A DNA stretch of 64,000 bases from Mycolicibacterium madagascariense (GTDB lineage Bacteria; Actinomycetota; Actinomycetes; Mycobacteriales; Mycobacteriaceae), in contig NZ_AP022610.1 in assembly GCF_010729665.1 (NCBI RefSeq), forward strand, positions 4,092,001 to 4,156,000. Direction: 5' to 3'. A model generated the notes under the pieces. It did no database searches, was not told where the DNA came from, and was given only the letters and a program-made list of their open reading frames with translations. A program made the position numbers and the translations under genes. Within the stretch, counting starts at the first letter, position 1; each line of letters opens with the position of its first letter. Of this stretch, positions 34,503-42,364 are shown piece by piece.

Positions 34503-35371
34503 GCACCGCTCCCCGACCGCGCGTCGTGATGGTCGACGCGGTGCCGATGTCGTCGCTCGTCGCGGCGGTCGACGAGCCGCGCGCGGTGCTCATCGCGCTC
34601 CACGGCGGGGCGACGTCGTCGGCGTACTTCGACTGTCCCGGGCATCCGCGGCTCTCGCTGCTGAGGGCGGCCGCCGCACACGGGTTCACCGCGATCGCCC
34701 TCGACCGGCCGGGGTACGGGGCCTCGGCGCTGTATCAGGACGAGATGGGGTCGGCCGACCGACGCGTCGAGCTCGCGTTGCGCGCCGTGGCCGCCATCCT
34801 TGGTGAGAACGACTGCGGCGCAGGGACATTCGTCATGGCCCACTCGGCGGGCTGCGAGCTCGGCCTCCGAATGGCGGCCGACGACGGTGCCGGCGCCATC
34901 GGCGTCGCCCTGGCCGGCACCGGCCTGCGCTACCGCGCCGACGCGCTGGCCATCATCGACCAGGCCACCATGACCACGCGCCCGGCCGGACTGCGCGCGC
35001 TGCTGTGGGAACCCGTTGCGTTGTATCCACCCGAGGTGCTGACGGGCGCGCTGGCCGCGGGGGGCGCGGCCTACGAGGGCGAGGTGACGGCGAACTGGCC
35101 GCGACGCGACTTCGCCGAGGTCGCCGCCCGCGTGCGGGTGCCCGTTCACTTCACCGTGGCCGACCACGAGGCCGTGTGGGAGACGGGGCCCGAGTCCAGC
35201 GCCGGGGTCGCCGCGCTGTTCACCGCGGCGCCGCGGGTGGTTGTCGACGAGATGCCCGACAGCGGCCACAATCTCAGCGTCGGGCTGACCGCGCAGGAAT
35301 ACCACCAGCGGGTGCTGTCGTTCGCCGGCGCCTGCGTCGAGAGCCACGAACTCCAGAGAAGAGCACTGTGA
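34499..35371 (+). CDS. Alpha/beta hydrolase
   Basis: 290 residues with a complete triad: Ser in AHSAGC, Asp/Glu in VADHEAVW and His in DSGHNLS; the oxyanion segment is LHGGATSS. GTG 34499 overlaps the thiolase-fusion stop by four bases. It could be a thioesterase or lactone/ester hydrolase acting on the cleavage product of its neighbour. Confidence 0.85.
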   Translation: MSTAPRPRVVMVDAVPMSSLVAAVDEPRAVLIALHGGATSSAYFDCPGHPRLSLLRAAAAHGFTAIALDRPGYGASALYQDEMGSADRRVELALRAVAAILGENDCGAGTFVMAHSAGCELGLRMAADDGAGAIGVALAGTGLRYRADALAIIDQATMTTRPAGLRALLWEPVALYPPEVLTGALAAGGAAYEGEVTANWPRRDFAEVAARVRVPVHFTVADHEAVWETGPESSAGVAALFTAAPRVVVDEMPDSGHNLSVGLTAQEYHQRVLSFAGACVESHELQRRAL

Positions 35372-36192
35372 TGCGGGTCGGTTTCATTGGATTGGGCAGT
35401 CAGGGCGCGCCGATGGCGCGGCGCATCGTCGACGGCGGGTACGAGCTGACGCTCTGGGCGCGCCGGCCGGCGTCGACCGAACCGTATGCCGACACCGCGG
35501 CGAAAACGGCAGCCACGCCACGCGAACTCGCTGCCGCCAGTGATCTGGTCTGCCTGTGCGTCGTCGGCGACGACGACGTGCGTCAGGTGCTGGAGGGAGA
35601 CGACGGCGTGCTGGCCGGCCTCGCGCCCGGCGGCATCATCGCCATCCACAGCACCGTGCACCCCGACACCTGTCGTCAGATCGCTGAACAGGCTGCCCGA
35701 CAGGGCATTTCGGTGATCGACGCGCCGGTCAGCGGTGGGTCCCCGGCCGCGTCGGAGGGCACGCTGCTGGTCATGGTGGGCGGTGACGAGGAGGTCGTCG
35801 CCCGTGTGCGACCCGTCTTCGCCACCTACGCCGACCCCATCGTGCACCTCGGCCCGGTGGGCAGCGGTCAGGTCACCAAGATCCTCAACAACCTGTTGTT
35901 CAGCGCCAATCTCGGTGCGGCGATCAGCACGCTGGAACTCGGCGAGTCGCTCGGCGTTCCCCGCAAGGAGCTCTGCGAGGTGCTCGCCCGCGGGTCGGCC
36001 ACCAGCAAGGCCGTCAACAGCATCACGATGTTCGGCGGCACGCTCGACGGGTTGGCGCCCATTGCGGGCGCCCTGCTGCAGAAGGACGTTCGGCACGCCG
36101 CGAGTCTGGCCGACGACGCGCACGCGCCCGAGGGTGCGGTGTTCACCGTCGCCGACACCGCCCTGCAGCGCATGGACCACCCCCGGTCGTGA
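35371..36192 (+). CDS. Beta-hydroxyacid dehydrogenase (3-hydroxyisobutyrate dehydrogenase family)
   Basis: 273 residues from ATG 35371, sharing a base with the upstream stop. Rossmann motif GFIGLGSQGAPMA, substrate motif DAPVSGGSPAA and catalytic Lys in GSGQVTKILNN (Lys of NxxK-type helix). It oxidises a 3-hydroxy acid or reduces a semialdehyde using NAD(P). A methyl-branched C3-C4 fragment released by side-chain cleavage would be a natural substrate. An open frame upstream of this ATG is a shadow. Confidence 0.88.
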   Translation: MRVGFIGLGSQGAPMARRIVDGGYELTLWARRPASTEPYADTAAKTAATPRELAAASDLVCLCVVGDDDVRQVLEGDDGVLAGLAPGGIIAIHSTVHPDTCRQIAEQAARQGISVIDAPVSGGSPAASEGTLLVMVGGDEEVVARVRPVFATYADPIVHLGPVGSGQVTKILNNLLFSANLGAAISTLELGESLGVPRKELCEVLARGSATSKAVNSITMFGGTLDGLAPIAGALLQKDVRHAASLADDAHAPEGAVFTVADTALQRMDHPRS

Positions 36193-36986
36193 GGGTCGGG
36201 TTCGTCGGCGCCGGACGGATGGGTGCGCCGATGGTGCGTCGCCTCGTCGAGGCGGGCCACGACGTCACCGTGCTCGCCAGGACCGACGAGAAACGTTCGG
36301 CCCTGGAGGATTTGGGTGCCCGTCCCGGTGCGGATCCCGCGGACGTCACCGACCGGGCCGACGTCGTCGCCGTGTGCGTCTTCACCGACGACCAGGTGTC
36401 GCGGGTCTGCCTCGACGACGGCCTGTTGGCCGCGATGCCCGCCGGCGCGGTACTCGTCCTGCACACCACGGGCAGTGCCGACACCGCACGGCGGTTGGCC
36501 GACGCGGCCGCCGACGTCGCCGTCGTGGACGCACCGGTCAGCGGCGGTCCGCACGACGTCGCGGCGGGACGGGTGACGCTGTTCGTCGGCGGTGACGAGG
36601 CGGCGGTCGAGCGGGTCCGGCCGGTGCTGAGCGCCTACGGCGACCCGGTCCTGCACGTCGGCGCCACCGGCGCGGGTCAGCTGGTGAAGCTCGTCAACAA
36701 CGCGATGTTCGCGGCCCAGATCGGACTCGTGGGCGAGGGTGTCCGGCTGGGGGTCCGGTTCGGCCTCGAGGAGAGCGTGTTGCTGGCGGCCCTGACGCAC
36801 GGCAGCGCGCGCAGTCGCGTGCTCGACATGGTGGCATCGGCCGGCTCCACGGAGGGGTTCGCCCGGGCCGTCGCGGAATTCGTCGGCAAGGACGTCGCCG
36901 TCGTGCGGCGAACGATCGGCGAACTGGCCGGTGACCTGGGCCTTCTCGACGCGTTGATCGACGCGGGCCGACCGGGCGCGAGGTAG
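36189..36986 (+). CDS. Beta-hydroxyacid dehydrogenase (3-hydroxyisobutyrate dehydrogenase family)
   Basis: 265 residues, a tandem paralog of the preceding gene that overlaps it by four bases (GTGA). Motifs GFVGAGRMGAPM, DAPVSGGPHDVA and catalytic Lys in GAGQLVKLVNN are intact. Retention of both active sites after duplication suggests two related hydroxy-acid substrates or stereoisomers rather than redundancy. Confidence 0.88.
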   Translation: MRVGFVGAGRMGAPMVRRLVEAGHDVTVLARTDEKRSALEDLGARPGADPADVTDRADVVAVCVFTDDQVSRVCLDDGLLAAMPAGAVLVLHTTGSADTARRLADAAADVAVVDAPVSGGPHDVAAGRVTLFVGGDEAAVERVRPVLSAYGDPVLHVGATGAGQLVKLVNNAMFAAQIGLVGEGVRLGVRFGLEESVLLAALTHGSARSRVLDMVASAGSTEGFARAVAEFVGKDVAVVRRTIGELAGDLGLLDALIDAGRPGAR

Positions 36987-37051
36987 CGATCCATCGCGGC
37001 GGAACCCGCGTTTTCGCTGACGTCGCGGGCACCTGTGGCGCATACTGATGG

Positions 37052-37079
37052 CGTTACAGTCCCACAGCCTTCCGTAACG
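37052..37079. promoter_or_regulatory. CGTTAC-N16-GTAACG inverted repeat before P450
   Basis: Six-base inverted arms at 37052-37057 and 37074-37079, 37 bp upstream of the P450 start. It is distinct from the GAGAAT sites and is a possible operator of another regulator. Confidence 0.35.
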
Positions 37080-37115
37080 TTTCCGGCCGCGCGCTCAGGC
37101 GGCGAGGAGGATCAA

Positions 37116-38318
37116 TTGACCAAGCCCAACCTGGTGTTCCACCCGTGCTCTCAGGATTACTTCGACAATCCCTACGACGTCTACGCGCGGATGCGCGAGG
37201 AAGCGCCGCTCTACTACGACGAGGCCGAGGACTTCTACGCCCTGACCCGGCACGAGGACGTCGCGGCGGCGTTCAAGGATCACGAGTCTTTCTCCTCGGC
37301 CCGCGGCTGCGACCTCGGCATGGTGCGCAGCCCCGAGGATCCCCCGAAGTCCATCATCTTCATGGACCCGCCCGACCACCGGCACATGCGCAGCCTGCTC
37401 AACAAGGCGTTCACTCCGCGGGCGATCCAGGCGCAGAAGGACACCGTCGTCGAGCTCGTCGAGCACTATCTCGCACAGGCCGACCCCGAGAACTTCGATG
37501 TGGTGCAAGACTTCTCGGGCCCCTTCCCCGTCGAGGTGATCACCCGCATGGCGGGCGTGCCCGAGGAGTTCCGTCAGCAGGTACGGCACTGGATCGACAA
37601 GAGCCTGCATCGCAAGCCGGGTCAGATCGATCTCGACGACGACAACATGCAGGCCAACATCGACTCCGGCATCTACTACTACGGCCTGGTGCAGCAGCGT
37701 CGGCAGGACCCGCAGGATGACATGATCAGCCGCCTCATCGCGGCCGAGATCCCGGGGCCCGACGGCACCATGCGACGGCTCGACGACATCGAGATCACCG
37801 GTTTCACCACGCTTTTGGGTGGCGCCGGCGCCGAGACGGTGACGAAGTTGGTCGGCAGCGCCGTGGTGGTCTTCGCCAAGCATCCCGAGCAGTGGCAAAA
37901 GCTGCTCGACGATCGCAGCAAGATCCCCGCCGCGGTGGAGGAACTGCTGCGCTACGTCGGACCCGTGCAGTACAACGTCCGCTACACGCTGCGCGAGGTG
38001 ACGGTGCCCAGCGGCACGATCCCCGCGGGCAAGCCGGTGTTCCTGATGGGCGCCTCGGCCAACCGCGACCCCGAGGCCTTCACCGACGGTGAGACGTTCG
38101 ACATCGACCGCGACCGGCTGCAGGCGCAGAACCTCGGCCTGGGCTACGGCATTCACAGCTGCCTCGGCGCCGCGCTGGCGCGCATGGAGAGCGCCGTCGC
38201 GCTGGAGCATCTGCTGGACTTCATGCCGCGCTACGAGGTCGACTTCAGCGGGCTGCGACGGGTCAACATGCAGAACGTCGCGGGCTTCAGTCATGTTCCG
38301 GTGAAGGTGCTTTCGTGA
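37116..38318 (+). CDS. Cytochrome P450
   Basis: 400 residues from TTG 37116, chosen because GAGGAGG ends five bases before it; the in-frame codon at 37035 has no ribosome site. I-helix GGAGAET (235-241), ExxR as ELLR (276-279), heme loop LGYGIHSCLG (342-351) with Cys349. The usual first Phe of the heme loop is Leu. The ferredoxin at 38315 overlaps its stop by four bases and is its likely donor. It begins about 130 bp after the hydroxyacid dehydrogenases and so may have its own promoter. Confidence 0.92.
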   Translation: MTKPNLVFHPCSQDYFDNPYDVYARMREEAPLYYDEAEDFYALTRHEDVAAAFKDHESFSSARGCDLGMVRSPEDPPKSIIFMDPPDHRHMRSLLNKAFTPRAIQAQKDTVVELVEHYLAQADPENFDVVQDFSGPFPVEVITRMAGVPEEFRQQVRHWIDKSLHRKPGQIDLDDDNMQANIDSGIYYYGLVQQRRQDPQDDMISRLIAAEIPGPDGTMRRLDDIEITGFTTLLGGAGAETVTKLVGSAVVVFAKHPEQWQKLLDDRSKIPAAVEELLRYVGPVQYNVRYTLREVTVPSGTIPAGKPVFLMGASANRDPEAFTDGETFDIDRDRLQAQNLGLGYGIHSCLGAALARMESAVALEHLLDFMPRYEVDFSGLRRVNMQNVAGFSHVPVKVLS

Positions 38319-38515
38319 GCCAGAAGATCGAGGTCGACTTCGGCCTGTGTGAGAGCAATGGGGTGTGCATGGGCATCATCCCGGAGGTGTTCGACCTCGA
38401 CGATCAGGACTATCTGCACGTGCTCCAGGAGGAGCTGACGCCGCAGAACGAAGCGGCCGTGCGGGAGGCGGTCCGCCAGTGCCCGCGTCAGGCGATCTCG
38501 ATCAGCGAGGAATGA
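38315..38515 (+). CDS. [3Fe-4S] ferredoxin, P450 partner
   Basis: 66 residues with Cys12, Cys18 and Cys56; Val and Gly fill the positions around the missing fourth ligand (CESNGVC). The GTG start overlaps the P450 stop. It is the last gene of the plus-strand run and is followed by tandem hairpin repeats. Confidence 0.92.
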   Translation: MSQKIEVDFGLCESNGVCMGIIPEVFDLDDQDYLHVLQEELTPQNEAAVREAVRQCPRQAISISEE

Positions 38516-38521
38516 CCTCCC

Positions 38522-38656
38522 GCGAACAGCCGCAAACATGCGCGACACGCCGAAGATTGCAGCATGTTTGCGGCTGCTCGCCGGGGATGACAGAAAGCGA
38601 ACAGCCGCAAATGTGCGCGACACGCCGGGGATTGCGGCATGTTTGCGGCTGCTCGC
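38522..38656. repeat. Two tandem 60-bp inverted-repeat elements
   Basis: Units 38522-38581 and 38597-38656 are in direct orientation 75 bp apart and nearly identical. Each has 20-bp inverted arms (starting GCGAACAGCCGCAAA and ending TTTGCGGCTGCTCGC). They lie between convergent genes and could be a bidirectional terminator or a REP-like mobile repeat. Confidence 0.8.
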
Positions 38657-38663
38657 GGGTGGG

Positions 38664-38948
38664 TCAGAAGCCGGACACGATGACGCCGTTGCACACGGCG
38701 GCGCGGTTCCTGATCGTCGCGGCCTGCTGGTAGGCCTCGGAGTAGTACCACTCGCTGGCCGCGGCGACGGATTCGAACTCCAGCACGACGGTCTGGGTGG
38801 CGGGCCACTCGCCCTCGATGACGGTCGGCGCGGTGTCGACGGCCAGTATGGTCGCGCCGCCCATGGCCTTCATCGCCAGCTTGCCGTACTCGGCCATCCC
38901 CTCGGGATCCTTGATGTCCTCGGTGATGATGACGTAACCCTTGGCCAC
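38664..38948 (-). CDS. DUF1330 family protein
   Basis: 94 residues of the dimeric alpha/beta-barrel DUF1330 type: GYVIITEDIKDPEGMAEY at the start, EGEWPATQTVVLEF in the middle, then a YYSEAYQQAATIRNRAA helix. GTG 38948 follows GAAGGAG. The family has no established reaction. Encoded downstream of a P450 and ferredoxin in the same direction, 16 bp from the ferredoxin stop, so it is part of that operon. A small-molecule binding or isomerase role is only a guess. Confidence 0.85.
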   Translation of the reverse strand: MAKGYVIITEDIKDPEGMAEYGKLAMKAMGGATILAVDTAPTVIEGEWPATQTVVLEFESVAAASEWYYSEAYQQAATIRNRAAVCNGVIVSGF

Positions 38949-38964
38949 TGAATCTCCTTCGTCG

Positions 38965-39156
38965 TCAATCGATTTCGCTGATGGCCCGTTCCGGGCAGTT
39001 CTCGATCGCCGCGCGGGCGGCGTCCTCCAGCCCGGCGGGCACCTCGTCGGGACGGGCGACGGCCCAGCCGTCGTCGGACAGGTCGAAGACCTCCGGGCAC
39101 AGCGTCAGGCACATCCCGTGACCCGCGCAGCGGTCTTCGTCGACGCTGACCCTCAC
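38965..39156 (-). CDS. Ferredoxin with four N- and C-terminal cysteines, P450 partner
   Basis: 63 residues. Cys10, Cys16, Cys20 and Cys54 are present; the Cys20 in CAGHGMCLTLC is one more than in the other ferredoxins here, though the CxxH position still holds His. A [3Fe-4S] cluster remains most likely. GTG 39156 overlaps the P450 stop by four bases. An open frame extending far upstream is a shadow of the P450. Confidence 0.9.
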   Translation of the reverse strand: MRVSVDEDRCAGHGMCLTLCPEVFDLSDDGWAVARPDEVPAGLEDAARAAIENCPERAISEID

Positions 39157-40427
39157 TTGACGTCGAATTCCAGGTGCAGGTCGATGATCCCGCGCAGGAT
39201 GAACGTCGGAATGTAGCGGTAGTCGCGCCGTCCGGCGGGGCCGTGGTGCTCCTCGGAGATCCGAATGTCGGTGGTGCGGTCGAGGAGTCGTTCCAGCCCG
39301 ACCCGCGTCTCGGCCCTCGCCAGCGGCGCGCCCGGGCAGCTGTGGATGCCGCGACCGAACGCGAGATGCTGCCGGGCGTTCTTGCGCGTGGTGTCGAACT
39401 CGTCGGGGTCCTCGAAGCGCCGCGGGTCGCGGTTGGCCGCGCCGTTGAGCACCATGACCGTCGTGCCGGCGCGCAATTCGTGGTCGCCGACGGTGACGGG
39501 CGTGCGCGAGAGCCGGAAGTCGCCCTTCACCGGGCTCTCGTAGCGCAGCGCCTCCTCGATGAAGTTGGGCAGCAGGCTGCGGTCGGCGCGCACCTGCGCC
39601 TGAATGTCCGGGCGGTCGCCCAGCACCTTCAGTGCGGTGCCGAGCAGGCGGACCGTCGTCTCCTGGCCAGCCGAGAAGACGTTCGTGGCGACCCGGGCGA
39701 CGTCGCCGGGCGTCGGCGTCGTGCCGTCGGGGAAGTTCGCCGTGGCCAACCCGGTCAGGATGTCGTCGCGCGGGTGGCTGCGACGATCGACGACGTACTC
39801 CTCGAACTGGCCGTAGAGGAACTCCAGCGGCGAGTGCGACAACGACTCCTTGCTGGTGCTGCCGACCCCGCCGCCGGAGTGCTGCGAGATGCCGTCGACG
39901 AAGGCGTTGCGGTCCTCGGCCGGGATGCCGAGCAGGTCGGCGATGACGAGCAGCGTGAACGGACTGGCGAAGCCCTTGATGAACTCCCCCTTGCCCGGCG
40001 CGAGGTATTCGTCGAGCACTTCGTCGGCGAGCTGCCACATCGCGTCCTCGTTCTCCTTGAGGCGCTTGGGGGTGATGAGCCGCATCATCAGCGAGCGGTG
40101 GTTCGTGTGCACCGGCGGGTCGAGGGTCGGCAACTGGTCGCTGAACGGCAGTTCGTCGCGGTGTTCCTCGATCAGTTCGGTGACGTCGTCACCCTCCAGC
40201 GGGACCGGGAAGCCGGGGAACGGACCGGTCACCGACAGGCACGACGAAAAGGTCTTCTCGTCGTTGTAGACGGCGACGGCCTCTTCCCACCCGGTCACCA
40301 TGGTGACGCCGTAGTGGTCCTCCGGCTCGACGGGGCACTTGTCGCGCAGCGCGTTGAAGTACGGATACGGGTCGGCGACGAGCCGCGGATCCCTGAACCA
40401 GTCGATGCCGGCGGGGTCGATCGTCAT
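39153..40427 (-). CDS. Cytochrome P450
   Basis: 424 residues from ATG 40427, with AGGAG five bases upstream (GTG 40433 would fall inside that spacing). I-helix AGQETT (253-258), ExxR as EALR (292-295), heme loop FGRGIHSCPG (357-366) with Cys364. It is colinear with the P450 at 4365, motif for motif, and so is a paralog. It is coupled to its own ferredoxin and to DUF1330. A perfect operator (O9) is 30 bp upstream. Confidence 0.93.
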   Translation of the reverse strand: MTIDPAGIDWFRDPRLVADPYPYFNALRDKCPVEPEDHYGVTMVTGWEEAVAVYNDEKTFSSCLSVTGPFPGFPVPLEGDDVTELIEEHRDELPFSDQLPTLDPPVHTNHRSLMMRLITPKRLKENEDAMWQLADEVLDEYLAPGKGEFIKGFASPFTLLVIADLLGIPAEDRNAFVDGISQHSGGGVGSTSKESLSHSPLEFLYGQFEEYVVDRRSHPRDDILTGLATANFPDGTTPTPGDVARVATNVFSAGQETTVRLLGTALKVLGDRPDIQAQVRADRSLLPNFIEEALRYESPVKGDFRLSRTPVTVGDHELRAGTTVMVLNGAANRDPRRFEDPDEFDTTRKNARQHLAFGRGIHSCPGAPLARAETRVGLERLLDRTTDIRISEEHHGPAGRRDYRYIPTFILRGIIDLHLEFDVK

Positions 40428-40456
40428 ACCCACTCCTGTGTGACGCGTCAGCTGAT

Positions 40457-40471
40457 GAGAATGCGATTCTC
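40457..40471. promoter_or_regulatory. Operator O9, perfect GAGAAT-N3-ATTCTC
   Basis: GAGAATgcgATTCTC, extended to 17 bp by flanking T and A, 30 bp upstream of the P450/ferredoxin/DUF1330 operon. Confidence 0.75.
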
Positions 40472-40539
40472 AGATACGACTAGCAGGTTTCCACACCAGG
40501 CTACCGCCGTCAACGACGACGCCGACGGGCGACCGGGCC

Positions 40540-40552
40540 AATGCTGAGCATT
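40540..40552. promoter_or_regulatory. AATGCTGAGCATT palindrome
   Basis: A 13-bp palindrome with the TGCTNAGCA core also seen at 4274-4293 and 61487, 72 bp upstream of the EBP-like membrane protein. Possible operator of the TetR at 3560. Confidence 0.45.
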
Positions 40553-40623
40553 CGCCCAACAAGCTGGGCGCCGACCCCCTATCGTCGGCTGCGACACCAC
40601 CACGACGAAACCGAGGCACCCCC

Positions 40624-41424
40624 ATGACGTCGGACGTCGAGACGCCCACCCCATCGGATCCCATGCCGAACCTGGCGAGGCCGTGGGCACCGCACCGCAG
40701 GCGGACGTACCTCGCCCTGACCGCCCTCACCGGCGTCGCCTTCACCGGCGTCGTGCTGGGTGTCGGATTGCATTGGCTACCACCCACATTCACCGTCGAC
40801 GTGGTCGCCAACCTGCTCTTCGGCGTGCCGGTCATCCTGCTTCCGCTGGTGTACTTCTGGACCGGACGCGGTGAGCACCGGCCGCCGCTGGAGCGCGCCG
40901 CCGAGCTGACGATGATCTACCTGCCCTACACCGCGGGCAGCCAGCTCGGCTACGAGCTCATCTTCCTGATCGGGCACCCGTTCGACCTGTGGACCCCGAC
41001 GAGCGATCCCGGGTGGAAGTGGCTGTGGTGGCAGTGGGGGCTGACCGACACCCGGTACACCAGCGGCAACGATTGGATCTTCGGCCTCGAATTCGTGGGG
41101 GTCGCCACGGGCATCACGCTGTTCGTGCTGTGGACCCGGTTGCTGCGCCCCACCCTGGCGATCGAGTCACGGATTCGCTGCCTCTGGCTCGCGTTCGCCG
41201 GGTGCTCGATCCTGATCGGCACCACCGGCGTCTACTTCCTGTCGGAGGTGCGGGCCGGCTTCTCCGACGTCGGGCAGGGCGCGTTCGGACTGTGGTTCAA
41301 GTTCATCGCGGAGAACGTCCCGTTCGCCGTGCTCCCGTTCTTCGTGCTGTGGGGCATTCATCGTCAGGTGGACTACCTGACGCGCCGGGCCGGGGCGCTC
41401 GACGCCACAGCGCATCTCGCGTAG
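40624..41424 (+). CDS. Polytopic membrane protein resembling emopamil-binding (EXPERA) sterol isomerases
   Basis: 266 residues with about five or six membrane helices. The C-terminal two-thirds follow the pattern of eukaryotic EBP (Delta8-Delta7 sterol isomerase) as I remember it: a D-x-R-Y loop (142-145), a Glu in GLEFVG (156), YFLSEVRAGFSD (204-215, EBP has YFLTEHRDGF) and LWFKFIAENVPFAVLP (223-238, EBP has FWFYFVFMNALWLVLP). Glu111, Glu156 and Asn231 match catalytic Glu80, Glu122 and Asn193 of human EBP, whereas His76 and Thr125 appear to be Gln and Gly. A double-bond isomerase or sterol-binding role is inferred. It is divergent from the P450 operon. Confidence 0.6.
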   Translation: MTSDVETPTPSDPMPNLARPWAPHRRRTYLALTALTGVAFTGVVLGVGLHWLPPTFTVDVVANLLFGVPVILLPLVYFWTGRGEHRPPLERAAELTMIYLPYTAGSQLGYELIFLIGHPFDLWTPTSDPGWKWLWWQWGLTDTRYTSGNDWIFGLEFVGVATGITLFVLWTRLLRPTLAIESRIRCLWLAFAGCSILIGTTGVYFLSEVRAGFSDVGQGAFGLWFKFIAENVPFAVLPFFVLWGIHRQVDYLTRRAGALDATAHLA

Positions 41425-41616
41425 TCACCGCCGCGGGCGGGCACGAAACTCGGAGGCGACCGCCACCAGCACGCTCGCGCCCACCGCGATCGCGAAGATT
41501 CCGAGCACCACGTGGCGGGGACCGCCGGCGACCGCATACGCCCACAGCTGCAATCCACCCGCTACGGCGGCCAGCAGACCGAAGGCCACCGCGCACACCC
41601 GCAGCCTCGTCGTCAT
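41425..41616 (-). CDS. Small membrane protein, two predicted helices
   Basis: 63 residues with hydrophobic stretches at about 8-28 and 35-55 and a basic C-terminus (RARPRR). Its stop abuts the stop of the EBP-like gene with no gap. ATG 41616 or GTG 41619 could start it; the ribosome site is weak. I see no family signature. Confidence 0.5.
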   Translation of the reverse strand: MTTRLRVCAVAFGLLAAVAGGLQLWAYAVAGGPRHVVLGIFAIAVGASVLVAVASEFRARPRR

Positions 41617-41698
41617 CACCCCAGTCTGCCGTCGACCCGTACGGCGAGCGTCTAATTTGACTCTGGTCAGCTTCGCCGGATCGCGCTATGGTCGGCCG

Positions 41699-42364
41699 AT
41701 GCCCATGATTGAGCGCGACACCCCCGTCGACCAGGGTCAGCGCCGCGCCACGTTCCAGCGGGCGAAGTCGCACGAGACCAAGCGGACGCTGGTGCAGGGC
41801 GCCATGGCGCTGTGGCGCACCAAGGGGTACGCGACCACCACCGTCGCCGAGATCTGCGCGGCGGCCGGGGTGTCCAAGGCGCTGTTCTACTTCTACTTCC
41901 CCCGCAAGGAGGACGTGCTGTTCGAGGTCGGCGTCATGTCGACGCAGGCGGCTCAGCGCGACATCCGCGCCCAACTCGCCGGGCCCTACGAGATCGGCGA
42001 GGTCATCTCCACAGCGCTTCGGACGCTGGAGAAGTCGATGCGGCGCAACCCCCGTGAGCTCGTCATCGAGACGATCCTCGAGGGGTACCGGCACGAACAT
42101 CGGATCCTCGCCACGGGGGCGGGCGACGTGGACGCCGACATGTTCACCGAGCTGTTCTCCCGGGCGCGATCCGACGGCGTCCTCGACGCCGGGGTCGACA
42201 CCGCACACCTCGCCCATCTCGCCTCGACGATGGTCAGTGAGGGCGCCAGGCATTGGGCGGCGGGCAGTTTCGGCGACCGTGCGTTCTCCGACGTCGTCAC
42301 CGAGGACGTCATGACCCTCATCGCCGGTGCGAACGCGCGGGCCACGAGCACGAGGAGGCCGTAA
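41699..42364 (+). CDS. TetR-family transcriptional regulator
   Basis: 221 residues with the helix-turn-helix at about 47-67 (TVAEICAAAGVSKALFYFYF). ATG 41699 or 41705. Its TAA shares a base with the ATG of the acyl-CoA dehydrogenase, so it is co-transcribed with the ACAD, phosphotransferase and quinone-oxidoreductase genes and probably controls that unit. No GAGAAT site lies upstream. Confidence 0.88.
   Translation: MPMIERDTPVDQGQRRATFQRAKSHETKRTLVQGAMALWRTKGYATTTVAEICAAAGVSKALFYFYFPRKEDVLFEVGVMSTQAAQRDIRAQLAGPYEIGEVISTALRTLEKSMRRNPRELVIETILEGYRHEHRILATGAGDVDADMFTELFSRARSDGVLDAGVDTAHLAHLASTMVSEGARHWAAGSFGDRAFSDVVTEDVMTLIAGANARATSTRRP

Noticed and set aside
38516..38663. CRISPR array
   Set aside because: Only two repeat units, each an internal palindrome of about 60 bp with a 15-bp gap; no cas genes.
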